From positions 62,001 through 126,000 of the forward strand of contig NZ_QJJJ01000009.1 of assembly GCF_003201865.1 (NCBI RefSeq): a stretch of 64,000 bases of DNA, given 5' to 3'. This document shows positions 21,086-30,400 of this stretch, piece after piece. The notes under the pieces are model-generated. The model worked only from the letters and a program-made list of their open reading frames with translations, was not told the origin of the DNA and did not search any database. The number at the start of each line of letters is the position of its first letter. Position 1 is the first letter of the stretch. The stretch is from Methylobacterium sp. B4 (lineage in GTDB: Bacteria; Pseudomonadota; Alphaproteobacteria; Rhizobiales; Beijerinckiaceae). A program made the translations under genes and the position numbers.

Positions 21086-22015
21086 ATGCCTATGCCGTCC
21101 TCCATCGACATCATCGGCGCACCGATCGAGATCGGCACCAGCGAGCCCGGCTCCCTGATGGGTCCGGCCGCCCTGCGCACGGCGGGTCTGGGGCGGGTGC
21201 TGCAAGATCTGGGCTATGCGGTCAACGACGCGGGCGACCTCGCCCCGGATTGCGCGGCGGGCCAGCGGGATCTGCCCGCGATCCGAGCCTGGATGACGCT
21301 GATCGCGGGGGCGGTCGAGGCGGCCTTCACCCGCGGCAGCCTGCCCCTGGTCGCGGGCGGCGACCACAGCCTGTCGCTCGGCTCGATCGACGGCGTGCTG
21401 CGCCATTGCCGGCGGACCGGGCGCCCGGTCTTCGTGCTCTGGCTCGACGCGCATGCCGATTTCAACACGCTGGAGACCTCGCCCTCCGGCAACGTCCACG
21501 GCATGCCGCTGGCCGCGCTGAGCGGTGAGCCCGGCTTCGATTCCCTGTTCGAGGGCACGGAGCGCCCGAGGCTCGATCCGCGCCACATCCACCTGTTCGG
21601 CCTGCGCTCCATCGATGCCGGCGAGCGGGCGCTGGTGACGCGGCGCGAGGTGAAGGTCGTCGACATGCGGACCATCGACGAGTTCGGCGTGGTCGCGCCC
21701 CTTCGGCGCATCCTCGATCGGGTGAAGGCCGCCGAAGGCCACCTGCATGTCAGCTTGGATATCGACTTCCTCGATCCGACCGTCGCGCCCGGCGTCGGCA
21801 CCACGGTGCCGGGCGGCGCGACCTTCCGCGAGGCGCATCTCATCATGGAGATGCTCTGCGATTCCGGGCTGGTCGGCTCCCTCGACGTGGTGGAGCTGAA
21901 CCCCTTCCTCGACGAGCGCGGGCGCAGCGCCCGGGTTCTCGTCGAGCTGGTGGCCAGCCTGTTCGGCCGCCGCATCATCGACCGGCCGTCGGAGATGCCG
22001 CCGCTCGAAGCCTGA
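21086..22015 (+). CDS. rocF: Arginase
   Basis: A 309-residue ureohydrolase starting at ATG 21086 with AGGA about nine bases upstream. It hydrolyses arginine to ornithine and urea. The binuclear Mn site is complete: His94 in GGDHS, DAHADFN around 121-127, and SLDIDFLDP near 227-235. The VHG and GGATFREAHL stretches are those of arginase, rather than agmatinase. It is divergent from puuE, so both genes may respond to nitrogen supply; no operator could be recognised between them. Confidence 0.93.
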   Translation: MPMPSSIDIIGAPIEIGTSEPGSLMGPAALRTAGLGRVLQDLGYAVNDAGDLAPDCAAGQRDLPAIRAWMTLIAGAVEAAFTRGSLPLVAGGDHSLSLGSIDGVLRHCRRTGRPVFVLWLDAHADFNTLETSPSGNVHGMPLAALSGEPGFDSLFEGTERPRLDPRHIHLFGLRSIDAGERALVTRREVKVVDMRTIDEFGVVAPLRRILDRVKAAEGHLHVSLDIDFLDPTVAPGVGTTVPGGATFREAHLIMEMLCDSGLVGSLDVVELNPFLDERGRSARVLVELVASLFGRRIIDRPSEMPPLEA

Positions 22016-22020
22016 CGAAC

Positions 22021-22090
22021 GCAGCCGAGCTCCTCAAGCGCTAGCCGAGCTCCTCATGCCGAAAGGCGTTAGCCGATCTCCTCATGCCAC
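22021..22090. repeat. Triplicated end of zwf
   Basis: Read on the minus strand, the last codons of zwf (catgaggagatcggctaa) recur almost exactly 28 bases downstream (catgaggagctcggctag). They recur a third time 20 bases later as ttgaggagctcggctgc. The third copy abuts the arginase stop codon. This looks like local slippage or duplication of the gene end. Confidence 0.75.
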
Positions 22091-23547
22091 GTGCGGCCAT
22101 CGCGCTCGATCAGGGCGATGGAGGCCGTCGGCCCCCAGCTGCCGGCCGAGTAGGGGCGCGGCGGCTCGGGGCGGTCGGCCCAGGCCTTGAGCAGCGAGTC
22201 CGCCCAGGACCACGCCACCTCCACCTCGTCGCGGCGCATGAACAGGGTGGCGTTGCCGCGCACCACGTCCATCAGCAGCCGCTCGTAGGCGTCGGGATAG
22301 CGCTGCTTGAAGGTTTCCTCGAAGGAGATGTCGAGGTTGGTCGGGCGCAGGCGCATGCCGCCCGGTCCCGGGTCCTTGGTCATCACCTCGAGCTTCATGC
22401 CCTCCTCCGGTTGGAGCCGGATGACGAGGCGGTTCGGCTCGCGCCCGAAGGCGTCGGAGGGGAAGATCGAGAAGGGCGAGGCGCGAAACTGCACCACGAT
22501 CTCGGAGAGCTTCTTCGGCAGGCGCTTGCCGGTACGGACGTAGAACGGCACGCCGGCCCAGCGTCCGCTGCGCACTTCGAGTTTGAGCGCGACGAAGGTC
22601 TCGGTGCGGCTCGGGATCTCGCCGCCGAGATCGGCTTGGTAGCCCTCCACCGGCTTTCCATTGACCGCCCCGGCGCCGTACTGCCCGCGCACGGTCACGA
22701 CCTGCACGTCGGCGGCGGTGATCGGCTTGAGGGCGCGCAGCACCTTCAGCTTCTCGTCGCGCACCGAGTTGGCATCGAGCGAGATCGGGCTCTCCATTGC
22801 CGTGAGGCAGAGAAGCTGGAGGATATGGTTCTGCACCATGTCTCGCAGCGCCCCCGAGGTGTCGTAATAATCGCCCCGGGCCTCGACGCCGACGGTCTCG
22901 CCGACGGTGATCTGCACGTGGTCGATCACGTCGGCATTCCACAGCCGCTCGAAGATCGTGTTGGCGAAGCGCAGGGCCAGCAAGTTCTGCACCGTCTCCT
23001 TGCCGAGATAGTGATCGATCCGGAAGATCTGGCTTTCCGGAAACACGGCACCGACCGCGTCATTGATGGCGCGGGCCGATTTCAGATCCTTGCCGATCGG
23101 CTTTTCCAGCACGACGCGGCTCGTCTCGCCGATCAGGACGTGTCGGTCGAGGTTGCGGCAGATCGGGCCGTAGAGGTCGGGCGAGGTGGCGAGGTAGAAG
23201 GGGCGGACGCGGTCGGGCCGCTCGTCGAGGAGGACCTTGAGATCCTCCCAACCCTCGTCGCCGAGGGCGTCGACCGCCACGTAGAACAGGTGGTCGAGGA
23301 AGCCGTCGAGCTTGCTCTCGTCGATGTCCCGGGCGGGCACGAAACTCTTGAGGGCGTCCCGGGCACGCTCGCGGAACTCCTCCGAGGACATGTGCGTGCG
23401 CGAGGCGCCGATGATGCGGCTCGATTCGGGGATCTGCGCGTCGCGGTAGCGCTGATAGAGGGCCGGCAGGAGCTTGCGCTGGGTCAGGTCGCCGGTAGCG
23501 CCGAACACGACGTAGTCGAAGGTCGGGACGGGGATGATGGTGGCCAA
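22069..23547 (-). CDS. zwf: Glucose-6-phosphate 1-dehydrogenase
   Basis: A 492-residue enzyme of the oxidative pentose phosphate and Entner-Doudoroff routes that makes NADPH and 6-phosphogluconolactone. The nucleotide fold is at the N-terminus (VFGATGDLTQRKLLPALY). The substrate-site motif RIDHYLGKE and the EKPIGKDL motif are present. The start is a TTG at 23547 preceded by GGGAG, because the conserved N-terminus ATIIPVPTFDYVVFGATGD begins exactly there. The frame is open further upstream, but that part is Arg/Pro-rich and not protein-like. The gene converges on arginase. Confidence 0.93.
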   Translation of the reverse strand: MATIIPVPTFDYVVFGATGDLTQRKLLPALYQRYRDAQIPESSRIIGASRTHMSSEEFRERARDALKSFVPARDIDESKLDGFLDHLFYVAVDALGDEGWEDLKVLLDERPDRVRPFYLATSPDLYGPICRNLDRHVLIGETSRVVLEKPIGKDLKSARAINDAVGAVFPESQIFRIDHYLGKETVQNLLALRFANTIFERLWNADVIDHVQITVGETVGVEARGDYYDTSGALRDMVQNHILQLLCLTAMESPISLDANSVRDEKLKVLRALKPITAADVQVVTVRGQYGAGAVNGKPVEGYQADLGGEIPSRTETFVALKLEVRSGRWAGVPFYVRTGKRLPKKLSEIVVQFRASPFSIFPSDAFGREPNRLVIRLQPEEGMKLEVMTKDPGPGGMRLRPTNLDISFEETFKQRYPDAYERLLMDVVRGNATLFMRRDEVEVAWSWADSLLKAWADRPEPPRPYSAGSWGPTASIALIERDGRTWHEEIG

Positions 23548-23788
23548 GGGCGGCTCCCAGGGTTCGCGCAGCTTCGAGGCGCCGGCCCGCAGCCGGAGGC
23601 AGATCCGGAGGAGCGTGTCGCCCCTCCGTCCCTTCCGGCCCGAGGGCGGCCGGACGACTCTGCAGCGTGGGTTAGCGGTTCGCGGCGACCGCTTGCAAGA
23701 GCGCCGCCGAGGCGTCGACCGCATGCGCCTCTGCACCGGGAGCGGCGACACGGTCTCGCGAGCGGCGGACGGCCACCGACCGGGCTTC

Positions 23789-24202
23789 CTAGGCGCGGTC
23801 GCGACGCCGGCCGATGGAACGGTAATCCGGCGTCTGCGACGTCGTCTCCGACTTGCGCTCTTCCGAAGCCTGGAGTTTGGCGATCTGGTCGATGCGCACC
23901 CCGGCATAGTTGCCCCTGCGCCATGCCAGCGTCAGCCGCAGAACGAAGTCTCGACCGACGACCTTGAGCATGAACGAGGAGGGAAGCACGAATGCCTCCG
24001 GCACGCCGAGCTTGGCGCCCGATTTCGAGATGTCCTTGACGGTGCAGGGAATCTCGGTGCCATCGAATAGGCGGATCATCGCGATCCAGTTGGTGACGCT
24101 GCGTTCCTCCCGCCGCGCGACGACGGAGTCCTCGAGCTGAAGCTCGGCTTCGTTCGGGTCGGCGTGGGTTAGGCCCAGGGCCTGTTGGAGCGGATCGGGC
24201 AT
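23789..24202 (-). CDS. PilZ domain protein
   Basis: A 137-residue protein with a PilZ domain at about residues 28-110. The two c-di-GMP contacts are present: an Arg cluster (ARREERS) and DISKSGAKLG, which fits the D/NxSxxG rule. It should therefore bind cyclic di-GMP and relay it to motility, surface or cell-envelope targets. A basic tail follows the domain. There is no membrane segment. The start is ATG 24202. Confidence 0.85.
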   Translation of the reverse strand: MPDPLQQALGLTHADPNEAELQLEDSVVARREERSVTNWIAMIRLFDGTEIPCTVKDISKSGAKLGVPEAFVLPSSFMLKVVGRDFVLRLTLAWRRGNYAGVRIDQIAKLQASEERKSETTSQTPDYRSIGRRRDRA

Positions 24203-24518
24203 CGAAGCATAGCGAAAAGCGATGGACGCGAGCCTAACGCCAAAAGCGTTGACGCATCATGTTCGCGGGCGCGGAAGATCCATCCCCACAGAGATTTTTA
24301 TCCGCCGTCGTGCCGTGCCGCGCCTCGCGCCGATCCTCAGGAAAGTGCAAGCGTTTTCGCCGATGCTGCACTGCAAGAGACGCCGACTGATCTTGCGTCG
24401 CAGCATAAAAATCGGATCGGCCAAGTCGTCAAGTGGGGTTGCAAGAGCTGAATGGCAGATTAACCTGCCATCATTGCGTCGCGTTCGATGTCTGCCCCCT
24501 TTAGCAAGGAGCGGTCCC
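24203..24518. other. Divergent promoter region, PilZ / small gene
   Basis: About 316 bases with no convincing gene. It separates two divergently transcribed genes and is AT-richer near 24270-24450. A TTGACG near 24248 could be a -35 element, but no matching -10 is obvious. Confidence 0.4.
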
Positions 24519-24680
24519 ATGTCTGAACTCTTGCGCGTCAAGCCGACCCATGACGGCACCTACACCGTCTACCGCGGCTCGCTCGCCCTCGTCTCCGGCC
24601 TCACGAGACTGCAGGCCGAGCGCTACGAAGCGAGCGTCGCCCGTCAGCAGCGCGCGGTGTCGCCCATCACGGGCGCCTGA
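24519..24680 (+). CDS. 53-residue protein of unknown function
   Basis: A short gene starting ATG 24519 after a strong ribosome site (AAGGAGCGG). It is followed 22 bases after its stop by a good terminator hairpin, which supports it as a real transcription unit. The product is soluble, with a compact beta-type start (RVKPTHDGTYTVYRGSLAL) and a helical, basic second half. Family unknown to me. Confidence 0.68.
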   Translation: MSELLRVKPTHDGTYTVYRGSLALVSGLTRLQAERYEASVARQQRAVSPITGA

Positions 24681-24701
24681 CGATCCCCCAAGCACGATCG
24701 A

Positions 24702-24730
24702 GGGCGCGGAGCCGTCATCGCTCCGCGCCC
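24702..24730. terminator. Terminator between convergent genes
   Basis: A perfect 11-bp stem (gggcgcggagc / gctccgcgccc) with a seven-base loop lies between the converging 53-residue gene and cutA. The tail TTCGCTT is weakly T-rich. It could serve both directions. Confidence 0.7.
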
Positions 24731-24756
24731 TTCGCTTGCGAGCGATACCGGGGTGC

Positions 24757-25077
24757 TCAGCCATCGGTCTCCTCCCGGATCCAGGCCGCCGTCTCGGGGT
24801 CCGCATCCGCGACCGGCAGATGCAGGATGATCGGGGTCTCGTAGGGGTGACGCTCCTTGAGGGATGCCGCAAGCGCTTCGGCCAGCCCCTCGCGGCTCTT
24901 GATGATCGCGACGACCTCCTCGCCGCGCTCGACCACGCCCTTCCAGGCGTAGACGGACTGCATCCCGGGCAGAACGTTGACGCAGGCCGCGAGGCGCGCG
25001 CGCACCAGCGCCTCCCCGATGGCGAGCGCGGTCGGGGCATCGGGGAAGGTCGTGTAGACGAGGAGCGGTCGCTCCAT
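24757..25077 (-). CDS. cutA: Divalent-cation tolerance protein CutA
   Basis: A 106-residue CutA1 family protein that forms very stable trimers. Its cellular role (linked to copper tolerance in E. coli) is not settled. Conserved features are VYTTFPD, LAACVNVLPGMQSVYAWKG, EVVAIIKSRE and HPYETPIILHLPV. The start is ATG 25077. It is divergent from nadK with about 100 bases between the starts. Confidence 0.92.
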   Translation of the reverse strand: MERPLLVYTTFPDAPTALAIGEALVRARLAACVNVLPGMQSVYAWKGVVERGEEVVAIIKSREGLAEALAASLKERHPYETPIILHLPVADADPETAAWIREETDG

Positions 25078-25175
25078 GCTATGGCTCTCCCTTGGCAAGC
25101 CGGCGTCCGCCCGGGCGGCGGCGCCCCGAGTGAGACCGGCTCGGCCTCTTCCCGTCAACAGGGCTGACAGCACGG

Positions 25176-25946
25176 ATGCCGCGGCGCTTTTCTCGGATCG
25201 CCTTCGTGGCGAGCCCCACGCCGGAAGCGCGGGAGGCGGCGGACGCCCTGATGCGCCGCTACGACCACGTCTCGCCGGAGGAGGCCGACGTCGTCGTCGC
25301 CCTCGGCGGCGACGGCCTGATGCTGCAGGTGCTGCACCGCTTCATGAACGCGCCCAAGCCGATCTACGGCATGAACCGCGGCACGGTCGGTTTCCTGATG
25401 AACGAGTTCCGCGAGGAAGGGCTGCTCGACCGCCTGGAGGCGACCAAGCGCTCGACGATCCATCCGATGACCATGGTCGCCACCGATACGGAGGGGCGCA
25501 GCCACACGGCGCGAGCGATCAACGAAGTCTACATGCTGCGCCAGACCCACCAGACCGCCAAGCTGCGGGTCTCGGTGGACGAGCACGTGCGGCTGCCGGA
25601 ACTGATCGCCGACGGCATCCTCGCCGCGACCCCCGCCGGCTCGACCGCCTACAACCTCTCGGTCGGCGGGCCGATCCTGCCGCTCAATGCCCATCTCCTG
25701 GCGCTGACGCCGATCTCGGCCTTCCGGCCCCGGCGTTGGCGCGGCGCGCTCCTTCCGAACTACGCGCGCATCCGCATCGACGTGATCGACGCGGAGTACC
25801 GGCCCGTGGCGGCGGTGGCCGACCACACCGAGTTCCGCCGGATCTGCACGGTGGAGACGTGGCTCGACCACGCCACCAACCTCGTGCTGCTGCACGATCC
25901 CGGCCACAGCCTGGAAGAGCGCATCCTGCGCGAGCAGTTCGGCTGA
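25176..25946 (+). CDS. nadK: NAD kinase
   Basis: A 256-residue enzyme that phosphorylates NAD to NADP in the cytoplasm. The diacylglycerol-kinase-like GGDG motif (VVALGGDGLMLQVLH), the NEFREEGLLDRLE segment, and AINEVYMLR with TPAGSTAYNLSVGGPIL are diagnostic. Length fits the short proteobacterial form. The start is ATG 25176. Confidence 0.94.
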   Translation: MPRRFSRIAFVASPTPEAREAADALMRRYDHVSPEEADVVVALGGDGLMLQVLHRFMNAPKPIYGMNRGTVGFLMNEFREEGLLDRLEATKRSTIHPMTMVATDTEGRSHTARAINEVYMLRQTHQTAKLRVSVDEHVRLPELIADGILAATPAGSTAYNLSVGGPILPLNAHLLALTPISAFRPRRWRGALLPNYARIRIDVIDAEYRPVAAVADHTEFRRICTVETWLDHATNLVLLHDPGHSLEERILREQFG

Positions 25947-26090
25947 TCCGCTCCGGTTATCTCTCGTGGGGTCCGCGACACGATCTAGCGGCGCGGACCT
26001 TTCCGAGGACGGCAGGCCCCGGACGCATCACGCCGATGACCGACCGTTCGCACCGCTTTCGGCTGATCACGTTCGGATCTTGCCAAACTT

Positions 26091-26183
26091 CGTCATCGCG
26101 AGACGAAGCCGAAGTGATCCAGGGTGCGGCCTCTCCGGATCATACGAAGCCCTGGATTGCCAAGGCTTCGCCTCGCGATGACG
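26091..26183. repeat. Palindromic intergenic repeat (REP-like)
   Basis: A 93-base imperfect palindrome between nadK and mltG. Its ends are a perfect 12-bp inverted repeat (cgtcatcgcgag / ctcgcgatgacg), and inner arms atccaggg / ccctggat pair at 26117-26124 and 26150-26157. This layout is common among dispersed intergenic repeats of alphaproteobacteria. It may also act as the RNA end of both converging genes. Confidence 0.75.
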
Positions 26184-26208
26184 GCGAAGTCGTCGGACGG
26201 ATGCCGAC

Positions 26209-27588
26209 TTACGGGTTGCGCAGAACCGGCACTGTTTTGGGCGAACCCAGATCGTAGGTCTTGTTGCGCAGGGGATCGAGCTTGGTCCCCTCGGACGCGT
26301 CGAAGGCCTTGGGCCGCCCGCCGCCTTCCGCGCCGTCGACGGCGTAGGCCGAGTTCGAGCCCGGGGCGTAGGCCGAGGCGCGGCCCGGCTGCGCCGCGTT
26401 CGGCTCGGCGGTGTTGGGATCGACCTTGTCGACCGCGCCCGCATCCGGCTGCGGCGCCTGCTGGCGCGCGCGCTCGACCTGCCGCCAACGCGTCACGTTG
26501 CGCTGATGACCCTCCAGCGAATCGGCGAAGGCATGGCCGCCCGTGCCGTCGGCGACGAAGAAGAGATCCTTGGTGCGCGAGGGGTTGGCGACCGCCTCGA
26601 GCGCCGCCCGGCCGGGATTGGCGATCGGGCCCGGGGGCAGGCCCTCGATCACGTAGGTGTTGTACGGCGTCGGGCGCTCGATCTCGGAGCGGAGGATGCC
26701 GCGCCCGAGGGTGCCGCGGCCGCCGACGAGACCGTAGACGATGGTCGGGTCGGATTGCAGCTTCATCCGCTTCTGCAGGCGGTTGACGAACACGCCGGCT
26801 ACCCGCGGGCGCTCGTCGGCGCGGCCCGTCTCCTTCTCGACGATGGAGGCGAGCGTCACCATTTCGGCGGGCGTCTTCACCGGAACGTCGGCGCTGCGGC
26901 GCTGCCAGATCTGGGTCAGCACCTCACGCTGCTTGGCCCGCATCAGGTTGAGGATCTGCTGGCGGGTGGCGCCGCGCTCGAACTTGTAGGTGTCGGGCAG
27001 GAGCGAGCCCTCGGGCGGCGTCTCGGCGACCTCGCCGGACAGCACGTCGTTGTCGCCGAGCCGGGCCACGATCTGCTCGGAGGTGAGACCCTCCGGGAAG
27101 GTGATGGCGTGCTGGACCTGCCGGCCGTTGGTCAGGGTCTCGATCGTATCCCTGACGCTGGCATGGGCCTTGAACATGTACTCGCCATGCTTGAGCGGTC
27201 CCTTGCCCCCGAAGCGCGCGGCGATCTCGAACAGATTCGGATGATCGACCACGCCCTCGCGGGCGAGGATCGCGGCGATCTCCGATGTACCGCTGCGGCT
27301 CGGGATCACGACCACCTTGTCGGCCGAGAGCGGCCCCGGCTCGGTGGTCTGGCGGTTGAACAGGGTGATGGCGACGAGGGCGCCCAGCGCCAGGACCACA
27401 CCGAGGGTCAGCAAGCCGCTGATGGTGGCCAGGAGGCCGCCACGGCGGCGCTCCGGCTTCTCGGGCGGCGGGGGCGCGACGGTGGGCTTGATGGCCTCGC
27501 TCGGGCTGCGCGGCGACGGCCGGTTCGGCAGCGACGGCTCCTCGGAGGCGGGCGGCGAAGACGGCGGCTCTTGTCGTCTGCGGAACAT
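26209..27588 (-). CDS. mltG: Endolytic murein transglycosylase MltG
   Basis: A 459-residue inner-membrane protein that cuts nascent glycan strands and so limits their length. A Pro/Arg-rich cytoplasmic N-terminus is followed by one transmembrane helix (about 52-77), a LysM-like part and the YceG catalytic domain. The catalytic Glu is Glu251 in TLASIVEKETG. LQSDPTIVYGL and PYNTYVIEGLPPGPIANPG are also typical. The C-terminal 90 residues are low-complexity and Ala/Pro-rich, longer than in E. coli. It lies downstream of the fab genes, an arrangement common in this group. Confidence 0.93.
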   Translation of the reverse strand: MFRRRQEPPSSPPASEEPSLPNRPSPRSPSEAIKPTVAPPPPEKPERRRGGLLATISGLLTLGVVLALGALVAITLFNRQTTEPGPLSADKVVVIPSRSGTSEIAAILAREGVVDHPNLFEIAARFGGKGPLKHGEYMFKAHASVRDTIETLTNGRQVQHAITFPEGLTSEQIVARLGDNDVLSGEVAETPPEGSLLPDTYKFERGATRQQILNLMRAKQREVLTQIWQRRSADVPVKTPAEMVTLASIVEKETGRADERPRVAGVFVNRLQKRMKLQSDPTIVYGLVGGRGTLGRGILRSEIERPTPYNTYVIEGLPPGPIANPGRAALEAVANPSRTKDLFFVADGTGGHAFADSLEGHQRNVTRWRQVERARQQAPQPDAGAVDKVDPNTAEPNAAQPGRASAYAPGSNSAYAVDGAEGGGRPKAFDASEGTKLDPLRNKTYDLGSPKTVPVLRNP

Positions 27589-27736
27589 CGGGATCCTGCT
27601 GTGGCCTCGCGGGGCCTGCGCGGAAGGCCCCGCCCGGGGGCATTTCGCCCCGTACGCCGCACGATGTCGAGCGAGACGCTCGACGCGGTGGCGCGACGGG
27701 CTGATCCTTAAGCGGTTTTGTGGCGAAATGGCGTTG

Positions 27737-27755
27737 GAGGCGGCAAGGCCGCCTC
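27737..27755 (-). terminator. Hairpin after fabF
   Basis: An 8-bp perfect stem (gaggcggc / gccgcctc) with a three-base loop lies 15 bases past the fabF stop. No proper T-run follows on the minus strand, so attenuation or RNA protection before mltG is as likely as termination. Confidence 0.4.
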
Positions 27756-27769
27756 GGGCCCCTTGCCGC

Positions 27770-29032
27770 TCAGTCGACGCGGCGCATCAGCAGCGAGGCG
27801 TTGGTGCCGCCGAAGCCGAAGGAATTCGAGAGCACCGTGTCCACGCGCTTGCGCTTGGCCTCGTGCGGGATCAGGTCGATCTCGGTCTCGACGGACGGAT
27901 TGTCGAGGTTGAGCGTCGGCGGCATCACGCCGTCGCGAATCGCCAGCACGGAGAAGATCGCCTCGACCGCGCCGGCCGCGCCGAGCAGGTGGCCGATGGC
28001 CGACTTGGTGGACGACATGGAGGCCTTGGCAGCGGCCGGGCCGAGCAGCCGCTCGACCGCCTTCAGCTCCAGCTCGTCGCCGAGCGGCGTCGAGGTGCCG
28101 TGGGCATTGATGTAGTCGATCTCGCTCGGATCGATCCCGGCGCGCTTCACCGCGGCCTTCATGCAGCGGTAGCCGCCGTCGCCGTCGGGAGCCGGCGAGG
28201 TGATGTGGTAGGCATCGCCCGAGAGGCCATAGCCGATCACCTCGGCGTAGATCTTGGCGCCGCGCGCCTTGGCGTGCTCGTACTCCTCCAGCACCACGAT
28301 GCCGGCACCCTCGCCCATGACGAAACCGTCACGGTCGCGATCGTAGGGGCGCGAGGCTTTGGTGGGCCGGTCGTTGAATCCGGTGGACAATGCCCGGCAG
28401 GCGGCGAAGCCGGCCAGCGAGAGCCGGTTGACCGGGGCCTCGGTGCCGCCGGCCACCATCACGTCGGCGTCGCCCAGCGCGATCAGCCGCGAGGCGTCGC
28501 CGATGGCGTGCGCGCCGGTCGAGCAGGCGGTGACGACCGCATGGTTCGGTCCCTTCAGCCCGTGCTGGATCGAGACCTGACCCGAGGCGAGGTTGATGAT
28601 GCGGCCGGGAATGAAGAACGGCGAGATGCGGCGCGGACCCTTCTCGTGGAGGGTCACCGAGGCGTCGTAGATGGTGCCGATGCCGCCGATGCCGGAGCCG
28701 ATCAGAACGCCGGTGGCCTCCTGATCCGCGTCGGATTTCGGGTGCCAGTCGGCGTCGTCGAGCGCCTGGCCGGCAGCGGCCATGGCGTAGACGATGAAGG
28801 GATCGACCTTGCGCTGCTCCTTCACCTCCATCCACTTGTCGGGATTGAAGGTGCCCTCGGAGCCGTCGCCGAACGGCAACGTGCAGGCGATGCGGCAGGT
28901 GAGATCGTCGGTCTGGAAACCGGTGACGGCGGCAGCCCCGCTGTCACCGGCGATGAGACGGCTCCAGGTGTGCTCCACGCTGCCACCCAGCGGCGTGACC
29001 ATACCGAGACCCGTGATCACCACCCGACGCAT
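27770..29032 (-). CDS. fabF: 3-oxoacyl-ACP synthase II
   Basis: A 420-residue condensing enzyme of type II fatty acid synthesis that elongates acyl-ACP with malonyl-ACP. The start is ATG 29032 (MRRVVITGLGMVTPLGG). The Cys-His-His site is complete: Cys in VTACSTGAHAIG, His in NAHGTSTPLGD and His in AIGHLLGAAG. It follows acpP by about 100 bases in the fabD-fabG-acpP-fabF order. Confidence 0.96.
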   Translation of the reverse strand: MRRVVITGLGMVTPLGGSVEHTWSRLIAGDSGAAAVTGFQTDDLTCRIACTLPFGDGSEGTFNPDKWMEVKEQRKVDPFIVYAMAAAGQALDDADWHPKSDADQEATGVLIGSGIGGIGTIYDASVTLHEKGPRRISPFFIPGRIINLASGQVSIQHGLKGPNHAVVTACSTGAHAIGDASRLIALGDADVMVAGGTEAPVNRLSLAGFAACRALSTGFNDRPTKASRPYDRDRDGFVMGEGAGIVVLEEYEHAKARGAKIYAEVIGYGLSGDAYHITSPAPDGDGGYRCMKAAVKRAGIDPSEIDYINAHGTSTPLGDELELKAVERLLGPAAAKASMSSTKSAIGHLLGAAGAVEAIFSVLAIRDGVMPPTLNLDNPSVETEIDLIPHEAKRKRVDTVLSNSFGFGGTNASLLMRRVD

Positions 29033-29130
29033 TGTCCGATCCCAACCGATCCGTCCGGTCCCGCAGGACCCATCCATGTCATGTAAGCGGCGCGCGGGGT
29101 CTGTCGACCCCGCCCGCACGAGACACCGCC

Positions 29131-29367
29131 TCAGGCGGAGTTCTTCTCCAGGAACTTGATCGCGTCGCCGACCGTCTGGATGGTCTCGGCCGCGTCGTCC
29201 GGGATCTCGACGTTGAACTCCTCCTCGAACGCCATCACCAGCTCGACGGTGTCGAGGCTGTCGGCGCCGAGATCGTCGATGAAGTTGGAGGCCTCCGTGA
29301 CCTTCTCAGGCTCGACGCCCAGGTGCTCGACGACGATCTTCTTCACGCGCTCGGCGATATCGCTCAT
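29131..29367 (-). CDS. acpP: Acyl carrier protein
   Basis: A 78-residue acidic four-helix protein starting at ATG 29367. The phosphopantetheine attachment Ser is in [12 protein letters not shown]. It carries growing acyl chains between the fab enzymes. About 260 bases separate it from fabG, so it may have its own strong promoter, as is usual for this abundant protein. Confidence 0.97.
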   Translation of the reverse strand: MSDIAERVKKIVVEHLGVEPEKVTEASNFIDDLGADSLDTVELVMAFEEEFNVEIPDDAAETIQTVGDAIKFLEKNSA

Positions 29368-29630
29368 CGTTGTTGGTCCTCGTCTTTTCGATCGTGGTGG
29401 TGTGTGCTTCTGACGAAAGCGCCGTGGCCGCCGACCCACTTCGGGGTTGCTTGTTAGACGGCCGGTGTTCGATCGCGCGTGGTTTGGAAAAAGCCGCAAC
29501 CCGCTGAACCGTCAACTCCCCTGCACGGCTGAGCCGGGTGTTAACACAGGGTTTCCGCTCTGGCGAGGGGCGGTTCAGAATGCGTTCAGCGGCGTGGTTT
29601 TCGGGTCGAAACCTTGTCTTGTGGATGCCG

Positions 29631-30371
29631 TCAGATCATCGCCATGCCGCCGTTGACGTGGAGCGTCTGTCCGGTCACGTAACCCGCTTCTTCCGAGGCC
29701 AAGTAGACCGCCGCGGCGCCGATCTCGGCGCCGGTGCCGAGCCGTCCGGCCGGCACGCGGGTGAGGATCGTCTCGCGCTGCTTCTCGTTCAGCGCGTCCG
29801 TCATCGCCGAAGTAATGAAGCCCGGTGCGATGCAGTTGACGGTGATGTTGCGCGTGGCGACTTCGGCCGCGAGCGCCTTGGTCATGCCGACGAGGCCGGC
29901 CTTGGCGGCGGCGTAGTTGCCCTGGCCCGGATTGCCCGTGGTGCCGACCACCGAACCGATGCCGATGATGCGGCCGTAGCGGCGCTTCATCATGCCCCTC
30001 AGCGCGGCCCGCGAGAGCCGGAAGGCGGCGGTGAGATTGACGTTGAGCACCGCCTCCCACTCCTCGTCCTTCATGCGCATGAAGAGATTGTCGCGGGTGA
30101 TGCCGGCATTGTTGACGAGGATGTCGAGACCGCCGAGGGCCGATTCGGCGGCCGGCAACAGGGCCTCCACCGCCTCCTTGTCGGCGAGGTTGGCCTCGAC
30201 CACCGCGACGCGCTCACCGCCGAGTTCGGCCGCCAGTTCGTCGAGCGCGGCGCGGCGGGTGCCCGAGAGCGCGACATGCGCGCCCTGCGCGTGCAGCGCG
30301 CGGGCGATCGCCCCGCCGAGCCCGCCGGTCGCGCCGGTGACGAGGGCCTTGCGGCCGGTAAGATCGAACAT
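29631..30371 (-). CDS. fabG: 3-oxoacyl-ACP reductase
   Basis: A 246-residue short-chain dehydrogenase that reduces 3-oxoacyl-ACP with NADPH. The cofactor motif is TGATGGLGGAIA. The catalytic set is Asn, Ser (GSVVGTTGNPGQ), Tyr and Lys (YAAAKAG), and NNAGITRDNL is typical of FabG. The start is ATG 30371, 29 bases after fabD, consistent with one operon. Confidence 0.95.
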   Translation of the reverse strand: MFDLTGRKALVTGATGGLGGAIARALHAQGAHVALSGTRRAALDELAAELGGERVAVVEANLADKEAVEALLPAAESALGGLDILVNNAGITRDNLFMRMKDEEWEAVLNVNLTAAFRLSRAALRGMMKRRYGRIIGIGSVVGTTGNPGQGNYAAAKAGLVGMTKALAAEVATRNITVNCIAPGFITSAMTDALNEKQRETILTRVPAGRLGTGAEIGAAAVYLASEEAGYVTGQTLHVNGGMAMI

Positions 30372-30400
30372 GCTGGCGGCTCTTCCGGTTGAAGGAGGGG

